From CAXOVX01 sp964213345 (lineage in GTDB: Bacteria > Pseudomonadota > Alphaproteobacteria > Rickettsiales > Midichloriaceae), in NCBI GenBank assembly GCA_964213345.1, contig CAXOVX010000019.1, positions 1 through 6,490 on the forward strand: DNA of 6,490 nt, written 5' to 3'. Of this stretch, positions 1-5,132 are shown piece by piece. The notes beneath the pieces were generated by a model, which made no database searches, had not been told where the DNA came from, and saw nothing but the letters and a program-made list of their open reading frames with translations. The first letter of the stretch is position 1. Each line of letters opens with the position of its first letter. A program made the translations under genes and the position numbers.

Positions 1-930
1 CAATAAGATGGAGATATGATATCTGTTTAAAGAAGCCGATAAAGGGTAACAAAGAGGAAACATATGGAAATCGATTTTACAGGAATATATTGTTATGTTG
101 ATGATTTGTGCAAAGGATTTATACTTTGGTTGGAAATACATTTATAAAAGTCAAGAGGAGTAGGGAGTGCAATATGATCCTTAGTGAGGTAGAGACTATA
201 ACTAAACTTACTCTATTAGGCTACCCAGAAGTAAGTTTAGTTGTTTTATGTGTATGTAAAACACCGTAGAGATTTCAAAAATTTATTGTTGTATGATAGG
301 TTTGTAGCCGTATTGAAGCGTACTTCGCCTATATTATGTTGCTTATTGCAATGCATTACTGGAGAAGTTACTGGTATCCAATTTGTGGACTCTACACCAC
401 TTGAGACATGTAAGGCTCACGTGGCACTAGACATAAGGGTTTCGTAAAATTGCCGCAAAAAGTAGAACAAGCACTGTTGGTTTTATGGCCTGAAATTACA
501 CACAATTTTCAGTGATAAAAGCGAATTTGTTTCCATCAGAATTACACCTGGTAATGTTGACGACAGAAGGCCTGTTTTGACCATGGCAAAGGGTTTGTTG
601 GGGAAATTATTTGGCGATAAAGGATATGTTTCAGAAAAATTAACAACAAGATGTTAGATCAAGATTCGTCGCTCATTACGAGGCTTAAGAAGAACATGTA
701 AAATAAATTATTACTCCTACTAAATAAGTTTTTGCTCTATATACGTACAATTGTTGAAACTCTTTCCGGCAAACTCAACCAATTTCTAAGACTCTGGCAT
801 TCTACTTTCACATCCGTAGAAAATGCTTCCTGTAGTCTTATGGCTTGCTTATATCATACCAATTATCTCCCTATAAACCCACTATCTCAACAACTATTAT
901 CTTCTAATCTTATCCTTACTCAGGGTTTTG
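1..930 (+). mobile_element. IS982-family insertion sequence remnant
   Basis: This stretch is the body of a decayed IS982-type element around a broken transposase. A possible fragment of its terminal inverted repeats is visible: ATAAGAT at 3-9 matches the reverse complement of 907-913, at roughly the distances expected on each side of the transposase. If that is right, the outer left tip lies just before the window. The match is short, so the ends are tentative; the transposase homology is the real support. No target-site duplication could be established. Confidence 0.5.
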
Positions 931-974
931 TTGTAAATCCGCCTTTTAGACCCCCCCTTCCCCAATTTTGTTGA
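64..974 (+). pseudogene. Degenerate IS982-family DDE transposase
   Basis: This is a transposase that would act by cut-and-paste or copy chemistry through a DDE triad, but it is broken. The N-terminal piece starts at ATG 64 (MEIDFTGIYCYVDDLCKGF) and stops at 147. The sense then jumps to the frame of ATG 174 (SEVETITKL), then to the frame of 241-447 (YDRFVAVLKR, TGIQFVDSTPLETCK), then through two frames over about 429-480. It next runs to a stop at 655 (WFYGLKLH, ITPGNVDDRRPV, LFGDKGYVSEKL). Finally it follows the frame of 651-974, with an internal TAA at 699. Added up, the pieces give about the 290 residues usual for IS982 transposases. The putative catalytic codons survive: Asp in VDST (388), Asp in FGDKGY (616) and Glu in IVET (756). 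The last part (after about 930) is probably not transposase. At least five indels plus stops make function very unlikely. Confidence 0.88.
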
Positions 975-1117
975 TACCAGTCTCTTATTCTTTTCTTGCA
1001 CCAGCTGAGTGCATATTCTCTTAATCACAGCATAAAACTTACTCCTTACTTAATCCTTTCAGGAGAATACCTCGTATTGCATCAAAGACCTGCTCCAGCT
1101 ATCATGTTACACCAAAC
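975..1117. other. Gene-free spacer after the IS remnant
   Basis: No coding frame, RNA gene or convincing repeat is visible here. It begins just after a C7-TT-C4 pyrimidine run (951-963) at the end of the IS remnant and leads into the dispersed repeat at 1118. It is probably decayed DNA between the insertion and the repeat. A secY gene, which would normally lie in this direction beyond rplO on the minus strand, is not recognisable. Confidence 0.5.
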
Positions 1118-1240
1118 TCCATTTTTAAATGAGCGTTAGGAGTGCAATGGTGAGAGCGAAGGAGTGGGGAATACTGCATGACTAAACCCCAAACCATGCA
1201 ACGCAGGCATGTAAAAAGGAGGGCTGGCATCGCAACAGCT
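1118..1240 (+). repeat. Dispersed intergenic repeat, copy A
   Basis: This copy aligns colinearly in the same orientation with 3364-3492. Shared blocks include ATTTTTAAATGAGC at the left end, AGTGCAA (1141-1147), GGAGTG (1161-1166) and TGTAAAAAGG (1210-1219). Differences outside a variable middle are nearly all transitions. The left edge is a small hairpin-like palindrome (CATTT-TT-AAATG), followed by a second potential hairpin, GCGTT-AGG-AGTGC, which pairs with G-U wobbles. The centre (about 1167-1194) differs from copy B in sequence and length. No terminal inverted repeats linking the two ends were found, so it does not look like a standard MITE. I do not recognise the family. Confidence 0.8.
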
Positions 1241-1309
1241 AAACCACTACTTATTGTTCATTTTTAAACAAATTTGCATCTACATCTAGAATTATTTTGA
1301 ATACCAAAA

Positions 1310-1364
1310 TACCATTTTAAACCTTGACACATGCCTCATAGATCAATTTAATATCAAAATGGTA
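1310..1364. repeat. 9-bp inverted repeat bracketing a promoter
   Basis: TACCATTTT at 1310-1318 is the exact reverse complement of AAAATGGTA at 1356-1364, with 37 bp between. The left arm ends 5 bp before the -35 box of the promoter at 1324-1352, and the right arm overlaps the predicted transcription start. The geometry could suit operator half-sites, and an invertible segment is a remote possibility. In an AT-rich spacer it may also be chance. Confidence 0.5.
1324..1352 (+). promoter_or_regulatory. Sigma70-type promoter, plus strand
   Basis: TTGACA (1324-1329, 6 of 6 consensus) is followed after exactly 17 bp by TTTAAT (1347-1352, 5 of 6 consensus). Predicted transcription starts near 1359. 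No protein-coding gene follows on this strand before the opposing rplO gene ends at 1540, so the promoter would drive either a small RNA or a transcript antisense to rplO. This is a sequence match only. Confidence 0.5.
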
Positions 1365-1446
1365 CATATCTTCTTCAACATTTAGTAGCTTACTATCCTA
1401 AATCTACTGAACCAGCTTATCGATACTCACTTTTAATCCTGAGCTG

Positions 1447-1483
1447 AGGCTCGAAGAAGGAAGACTCTTCTTCCCACGAACCT
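1447..1483. repeat. Imperfect palindrome
   Basis: The outer arms AGG-TCG (1447-1453) and CGA-CCT (1477-1483) pair with one mismatch. The inner arm 1458-1464 pairs with 1466-1472 with one G-U wobble, which in practice would open into a small loop. The centre is at 1465. No T-run follows on the minus strand, so it is not an obvious rho-independent terminator for rplO. It may be a structural part of the candidate small RNA. Confidence 0.5.
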
Positions 1484-1492
1484 ATCCCCACC

Positions 1493-1520
1493 CTCTTTCT
1501 CCGAGAGAGTTTCATTTTTT
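1493..1520 (+). terminator. Intrinsic terminator, plus strand
   Basis: A seven-pair stem, CTCTTTC (1493-1499) with GAGAGAG (1503-1509), contains one G-U pair, closes a TCC loop and is followed at once by TTTCATTTTTT (1510-1520). The orientation fits transcription from the left on the plus strand, where the only candidate is the promoter at 1324-1352. On the minus strand the stem lacks a T-run. Confidence 0.5.
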
Positions 1521-1539
1521 AATTCTATAAAACTCTTTT

Positions 1540-2028
1540 TTAGGCTATTTTGGTAGGTTTTTTTATCTTAGAGGCTATAAAGGTAACGCTTCCCCCCTTC
1601 CCTGTAATAAGGTCTTCAGCTCTTTTAGAAGCCGCATGCACCTCTATTTTTATAGCTTGACTAATTTCTCCTGCAGCCAGCAATTTTAATTTATTATCAC
1701 CTTTATACACCCCAATTTCTCTCAATTTTTCAAGAGTGATAGGCGCAGAGACATCCAATTTCCCATTGGTTATATTATCCTGCACATCTCGCAAGTTAAT
1801 TAAATAAAAATCTTCTTTATTTATATTGTTAAATCCCCGCTTAGGTAGCCTACGATACAATGGCATCTGCCCCCCCTCAAAGCCTGCTAAAGCAACACCG
1901 CTACGCGCCGTTTGGCCTTTTCCGCCTCTACCTGATGTTTTACCCAGACCTGATCCTATACCACGCCCTAAAATCTTCTTGGGTCTTCTGGCACCTTTAT
2001 TATCTCTCAATTCATTTAGCTTAAACAT
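1540..2028 (-). CDS. rplO: 50S ribosomal protein L15
   Basis: L15 is a structural protein of the large subunit that contacts 23S rRNA and helps late 50S assembly. The 162-residue product has the diagnostic N-terminus (MFKLNELRDNKGAR) and a glycine/basic rRNA-binding stretch at residues 21-45 (GRGIGSG, KTSGRGGKGQ). It also has GFEGGQMPLYRRLPKRGF at 49-66 and the C-terminal L15 signature at about 115-146 (KLLAAGEISQ, ASKRAEDL, GKGG). I chose ATG 2028 because family members begin at this point and AGGT lies 7 nt upstream; a GTG at 2052 would add eight unlikely residues. It lies 89 bp downstream of rpmD. secY, its usual next gene, is absent; a gene-poor spacer and an IS remnant follow instead. 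Runs of G7 and G6 occur in its coding strand. Confidence 0.96.
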   Translation of the reverse strand: MFKLNELRDNKGARRPKKILGRGIGSGLGKTSGRGGKGQTARSGVALAGFEGGQMPLYRRLPKRGFNNINKEDFYLINLRDVQDNITNGKLDVSAPITLEKLREIGVYKGDNKLKLLAAGEISQAIKIEVHAASKRAEDLITGKGGSVTFIASKIKKPTKIA

Positions 2029-2117
2029 GCTCTTACCTACTGTTAATTGCACCCATTACAAACTAAAACATGAGCGAGACTTTGATAAATTAAACAAAAC
2101 TCTCATATTTGCACAGG

Positions 2118-2318
2118 TTACTCTGTTGTCAAAATTTCCAGCATATGTCTCACTTTATCAACCATGCCCTTTACTGCTGGGGTGTTCTCAAGCTCAACGA
2201 TTCTATGCATCCTACCCAAACCCAACCCCTTCAGTGTTGCAATCTGCTCTTTTGTTCTTCCTGAATTACCACGTATCTGTCTAATTTTTACTTTACTTAC
2301 TTCTTTACTTTGAGGCAT
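2118..2318 (-). CDS. rpmD: 50S ribosomal protein L30
   Basis: L30 is a small structural protein of the 50S subunit. The 66-residue product carries the family core: VKIRQIRGNSGRTKEQIATL (residues 10-29), then GLGLGRMHRIVELENTPAVK (31-50) and a C-terminal helix, GMVDKVRHMLEIL. Its length is typical for bacterial L30. ATG 2318 is chosen because a perfect AAGGAG sits 6 nt upstream and the homologous region begins just after it. The frame stays open upstream to a TTG overlapping the rpsE stop, but that 41-codon extension is unlike L30. It lies between rpsE and rplO as in the standard spc operon, with unusually wide spacers of 119 and 89 bp. Confidence 0.95.
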   Translation of the reverse strand: MPQSKEVSKVKIRQIRGNSGRTKEQIATLKGLGLGRMHRIVELENTPAVKGMVDKVRHMLEILTTE

Positions 2319-2324
2319 GACAGG

Positions 2325-2330
2325 CTCCTT
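2325..2330 (-). promoter_or_regulatory. Shine-Dalgarno site of rpmD
   Basis: AAGGAG on the minus strand lies 6 nt before ATG 2318. It decides the short start for L30 over the upstream open extension, and it is the best ribosome binding site seen in this gene group. Confidence 0.75.
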
Positions 2331-2437
2331 ACAATTATATAACTCTACTATATTTTCCACACACGCAACTGATCCTTTTCGAATCTCACTCCTATCTAGC
2401 CAGATACAAGTAATAGAGATTGTCTTAAAGACACCTA

Positions 2438-3010
2438 TCAAAGAGACGCAGTTTTTTTAGTTTTATCCTCTTCATTCTGTAATTCCTTTGGATATTTCTC
2501 TCTACGACTTACTATATCAGCGATTCTTTTCCCGCGTTTTTCTGCTATTGATCTGGGTGAGCGGGTATTAATGAGAGCTTCAATAGCAGCCTTAAGCATG
2601 TTATGTGGATTCGTAGATCCTATAGACTTCGCCACCACATCTTTTATTCCCAAAGTTTCCAGTAATGCCCTCACTGCTCCACCAGCAATTATACCAGTTC
2701 CAGCAGGCGCAGCACGCATAACAATTTTCCCTGCTCCAAATTTGGCTGTTATATCATGATGCAAAGTACGCCCATCGCGCAAAGGAACTCTGATCATTTT
2801 TTTCTTTGCTGCCTGTACAGCCTTAGCTCTAGCATCAACAATTTCTGAAGCTTTGCCTTTACCTATCCCTACCTTCCCTTTGCCGTCTCCTACCACTACT
2901 ACAGTTAAAAAACTAAACCTCCTACCTCCTTTGACCACCTTAGCACAACGGCCAACATATACTAGCTTTTCAGTTATTTCTGCATTTTGATTATCTAATC
3001 TCGGCGCCAC
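2438..3010 (-). CDS. rpsE: 30S ribosomal protein S5
   Basis: S5 is a structural protein of the 30S subunit near the mRNA entry region, linked to decoding accuracy and assembly. The 190-residue product has the N-terminal S5 RNA-binding domain (about residues 15-78, with AKVVKGGRRFSF, VVVGDGKGKVGIGKGKA and AKAVQAAKKKM). The C-terminal S5 domain follows (about 83-150, LHHDITAKFGAGKIVMR, PAGTGIIAGGAVRALLE, DVVAKSIGSTNPHNML). A charged tail of about 35 residues ends in EEDKTKKTASL. The proposed start is GTG 3010 (VAPRLDN...). A GGGGA lies only 3 nt ahead, which is tight, and no ATG is available upstream in frame, so the start is uncertain by a few codons. Its usual upstream partner rplR is not intact here, so it probably needs its own promoter in 3011-3360. 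Confidence 0.96.
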   Translation of the reverse strand: MAPRLDNQNAEITEKLVYVGRCAKVVKGGRRFSFLTVVVVGDGKGKVGIGKGKASEIVDARAKAVQAAKKKMIRVPLRDGRTLHHDITAKFGAGKIVMRAAPAGTGIIAGGAVRALLETLGIKDVVAKSIGSTNPHNMLKAAIEALINTRSPRSIAEKRGKRIADIVSRREKYPKELQNEEDKTKKTASL

Positions 3011-3282
3011 TGTTCCCCACTTATTAATAATTGAAATCCTACTTTGGCTAAAATTCTAACTTCGCATACTACTCCACACCAAAAACCATCTCAACACTGA
3101 ATCTAGTTATACAGCAAAGACTTTACTACCCAACTCATCTTCGATTCCTATTAAGGCCCCATCAGTGCACAACACCCACTTTCCTACTAACTAGAAAACC
3201 GGATCCACACGGTAACACAATAAAAATCATTAAGCAATCTTCTGTTGCAATTTTTCACGTAAAATTTGCGAAAGCTTTTTTA
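3011..3282. other. Unassigned spacer upstream of rpsE
   Basis: No intact gene is visible. In the standard spc operon rplR would end here on the minus strand. Minus-strand reading of about 3018-3090 gives scraps that faintly resemble an L18 C-terminus (VEMVF, then in another frame EVRILA and VGFQL), but the match is weak and broken. Further up, short open scraps in two minus-strand frames (about 3100-3230) match nothing I recognise. The promoter for rpsE-rpmD-rplO should lie in or beyond this segment, but I could not place it. Confidence 0.4.
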
Positions 3283-3340
3283 TTGCATATATTAAGGTAA
3301 AAATTTTTTTTAAAAATTTTTTGCTACACTTAATATGCAA
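3283..3340. repeat. 58-bp AT-rich palindrome in divergent region
   Basis: TTGCATATATTAAG (3283-3296) pairs with CTTAATATGCAA (3329-3340) with one 2-nt bulge, and GTA/TAC extends the stem inward. The centre is an A5T8A5T6 tract that is itself self-complementary. Weaker symmetry continues outward (GCG-AAGC at about 3268 against GCGCTACGC at about 3344). It lies between the divergent rpsE and flgF genes. No T-run follows the stem on either strand, so it is not a typical terminator; an operator, bent-DNA promoter region or palindromic repeat are alternatives. Confidence 0.65.
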
Positions 3341-3363
3341 AATGCGCTACGCTCTACGCCGAG

Positions 3364-3492
3364 TCTCATTTTTAAATGAGCACTAGAAGTGCAACGGTGA
3401 AGGCAAGGGAGTGTAGTAATGCTATGCCGAGCCTGGGTCCTGCAGCACGACAACGTGGGTGTGTAAAAAGGGGAGTTGATATTACAATTGTT
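3364..3492 (+). repeat. Dispersed intergenic repeat, copy B
   Basis: This is the second copy of the repeat at 1118-1240, in the same orientation, ending about 40 bp before flgF. Its left edge is a clean palindrome (CTCATTT-TT-AAATGAG, 3365-3380), followed by a perfect hairpin, GCACT-AGA-AGTGC (3380-3392). Over the final 40 bases (ACAACG...TGTAAAAAGG...TGATATTACAAT) it differs from copy A almost only by C/T and G/A exchanges. Its middle (about 3413-3444) is diverged and about 4 bp longer. A 48-codon ORF runs from ATG 3376 through the repeat to TGA 3520-3522. Confidence 0.8.
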
Positions 3493-3499
3493 GTATATT
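3486..3499 (+). promoter_or_regulatory. Possible -10 motif upstream of flgF
   Basis: AATTGTTGTATATT lies 34 bp before the flgF start and ends in a -10-like TATATT. It matches 13 of 14 bases with 5856-5869 ahead of flgH. No good -35 box is present at the right distance, so it is a weak promoter candidate. Confidence 0.25.
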
Positions 3500-3533
3500 G
3501 GGGAATTTCGTGTTTAGGGTGATAAGGTAAAGT

Positions 3534-4247
3534 ATGGATAATGGGATATATAACATCTTGAGCGGTCAGATGGGGGTGTTTAACAATCTAAACGTAGTTG
3601 CAAATAATGTGGCCAATACTAACACTTACGGTTACAAGACGGATATGATGTTATTTCAGCAGTACTTAACGAAAGACGTACATGATGTGAATGCTATGCC
3701 TAATGACATTAGTACGATTTCTGATTATAAGGAAGGACCCGTTAAAGTTACAAATCGCTCATTAGATTTTTCAATCTACGGGCAGGGTTTTTTTATGGTA
3801 CAAACCCCATTGGGTATCAGATATACTAGAAATGGGCATTTTTCCCGCAATACTGACAATGTATTGGTAACTACTGAAGGATATCCAGTACTTTCTATGG
3901 ATGGGGACCAGATAGTCTTTCAAATTGATGACGGAGAACCTGCCACAACAGGTGATGGTAGCGTATATGTAGGAGCGGAGCCACGCGGAGTTCTCGGCGT
4001 TGTACATTTCTCTAATCCTAAGTTGTTACGCAAAGCGGAGAATGGGTTATTTATATCTGATATTCCTAGTGAAATTAGTCAGCAACACAAGGTAGTACAG
4101 GGAACATTGGAAGAATCAAATGTTACTCCAATATTAGAGATGAACAAGCTTATAGAGCTACACCGACAATCAGAATTGTCTTCCTCGTTAATGGATGGCA
4201 TTTATTCCGTCCAAAAAAGCGCTTATAGAGCATTTAGCAAACAGTGA
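3534..4247 (+). CDS. flgF: Flagellar basal-body rod protein FlgF
   Basis: FlgF is a proximal rod subunit of the flagellar axial structure, exported by the flagellar type III apparatus rather than by a signal peptide. The 237-residue product has the N-terminal rod domain (residues 1-45, MDNGIYNILSGQMGVFNNL then VVANNVANTNTYGYKTD), matching the family's ANNIANxNTxGFK motif. A central domain follows (about 75-150, including FSIYGQGFFMVQTPLGIRYT), then the C-terminal rod domain (about 188-237, GTLEESNVTPILEMNKLIEL). The start ATG has AAGG 6 nt upstream. It is the first gene of a same-strand set with flgG, flgA and flgH, and is close to the family's usual length. Separation from FlgG rests on the shorter N-terminal half and gene order. 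Confidence 0.93.
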   Translation: MDNGIYNILSGQMGVFNNLNVVANNVANTNTYGYKTDMMLFQQYLTKDVHDVNAMPNDISTISDYKEGPVKVTNRSLDFSIYGQGFFMVQTPLGIRYTRNGHFSRNTDNVLVTTEGYPVLSMDGDQIVFQIDDGEPATTGDGSVYVGAEPRGVLGVVHFSNPKLLRKAENGLFISDIPSEISQQHKVVQGTLEESNVTPILEMNKLIELHRQSELSSSLMDGIYSVQKSAYRAFSKQ

Positions 4248-4316
4248 TCGAAGATGGATAATGAGAAAAAAGCATGTGGATATACATAAATTAATTAAAT
4301 TCAAGGATCTAGACCT

Positions 4317-5120
4317 ATGACGATTAGAGCACTTAACGTGGCAGTGACAGGGATGCAGGCTCAGGAGCGTGCTATAGCAAATATTGCCAATAATATTTCT
4401 AACGCGAACACTACTGCCTTTAAATCAGGCTTTTTAACCACTGTTGATTTGGCATATCAAACAGAGAGAAGAGTGGGAGGTCCAGTGAGTGGTGAAGGTG
4501 GGGGCTCTGTTGTTCCTACTGGCGTACAATTTGGCACTGGTACCGCAGTTAATGCCATAGTGAAAAATTTTAAGCAGGGTAACTTTAGTCCAACCAGTCA
4601 GGAGCTTAATTTTGCAATTGATGGCAGGGGCTTCTTTGCAGTGACTTTACCTGATGGGACACAAGCATATACTCGCGATGGTAATTTTCGGACAGATCCT
4701 AATACAAACCAACTAGTCACTTCTTTGGGTTACGTTGTTCTTCCGGGGATAACGATAGATGAAAAACGAGAAAAAGTTGAAGTAAACAGCAATGGAAAAG
4801 TGTCTATAAAATTGCAGGGGAACCCTACTTTGCAGGAAGTTGGACAATTCCAGTTGATGACATTCCCTAATGAAGGTGGCCTAGAAGCAATTGGAGATAA
4901 TTTATATATGGAGACAGATGGGTCAGGAGCTCCTGTAGAGGGTAGTCCCGGAGTGGATAATGTTGGGACAATTAAGCAAAGTTGGCTAGAAACTTCTAAT
5001 GTTGATCCAATAACTGAGATGACAGACCTAATAAAAGGGCAAAGAATATATGAAATGATTTCGAAGGTACTGCATGTTGGAGATCAAATGCTAAAAAATG
5101 TAAGCGAAATCAAAGCTTAA
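4317..5120 (+). CDS. flgG: Flagellar basal-body distal rod protein FlgG
   Basis: FlgG polymerises into the distal rod, the drive-shaft section that crosses the P and L rings, after export by the flagellar type III system. The 267-residue product is normal length. Residues 1-40 form the N-terminal rod domain (ALNVAVTGMQAQERAI, NIANNISNANTTAFKSGF). Residues 50-80 hold the FlgG-specific segment VVPTGVQFGTGT. NFAIDGRGFFAVTLPDGTQA follows at 98-117 and GLEAIGDNLYMET at 188-200. The C-terminal rod domain spans 218-267 (QSWLETSNVDPITEMTDLI, QRIYEMISKVLHVGDQML). AAGGA lies 9 nt before the start. The 69-bp gap after flgF holds no convincing gene. flgA begins 12 bp downstream, so they are probably cotranscribed. 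Confidence 0.96.
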   Translation: MTIRALNVAVTGMQAQERAIANIANNISNANTTAFKSGFLTTVDLAYQTERRVGGPVSGEGGGSVVPTGVQFGTGTAVNAIVKNFKQGNFSPTSQELNFAIDGRGFFAVTLPDGTQAYTRDGNFRTDPNTNQLVTSLGYVVLPGITIDEKREKVEVNSNGKVSIKLQGNPTLQEVGQFQLMTFPNEGGLEAIGDNLYMETDGSGAPVEGSPGVDNVGTIKQSWLETSNVDPITEMTDLIKGQRIYEMISKVLHVGDQMLKNVSEIKA

Positions 5121-5132
5121 AAAGATATTAAT

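Larger units (their letters stand above)
1359..1520 (+). ncRNA. Candidate small RNA (promoter-to-terminator unit)
   Basis: A strong promoter match at 1324-1352 and an intrinsic terminator at 1493-1520 define a possible transcript of about 160 nt with no long ORF. It contains an imperfect palindrome at 1447-1483 and a C/U-rich segment (about 1481-1502) that could pair with purine-rich ribosome binding sites. I do not recognise it as 6S, SRP, tmRNA or RNase P RNA. It is convergent with rplO, so readthrough would be antisense to that mRNA. The unit is inferred purely from signals. Confidence 0.3.

Noticed and set aside
158..176. Possible third copy of the dispersed repeat (AGGGAGTGCAATATGA)
   Set aside because: Only about a dozen bases resemble AGGAGTGCAATGGTGA of copy A, and they fall in the transposase sequence where that frame reads sensibly as protein.
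1436..1540. Rho-independent terminator for rplO on the minus strand
   Set aside because: The hairpins here are not followed by a T-run when read on the minus strand; the T-run lies on the plus-strand side.
1870..1876. G7 run in the rplO coding strand as a phase-variation tract
   Set aside because: L15 is needed for normal ribosome function, so switching it off by slippage is implausible; the run encodes the conserved Glu-Gly-Gly and is expected from the protein.
1826..2284. Plus-strand open frame of 152 codons
   Set aside because: It lies antisense over rplO and part of rpmD, which are unmistakable ribosomal protein genes; its product is proline- and leucine-rich and resembles no family.
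2571..2759. Plus-strand open frame of 62 codons
   Set aside because: It is antisense inside rpsE and has no domain or ribosome binding support.
3771..4007. Minus-strand open frame of 78 codons
   Set aside because: It is antisense inside flgF, whose frame is fully supported by rod-protein domains at both ends.
4254..4289. Eleven-codon ORF (MDNEKKACGYT) between flgF and flgG, starting like flgF
   Set aside because: The shared ATGGATAATG is only ten bases, there is no clear ribosome binding site, and the ORF is too short to support.
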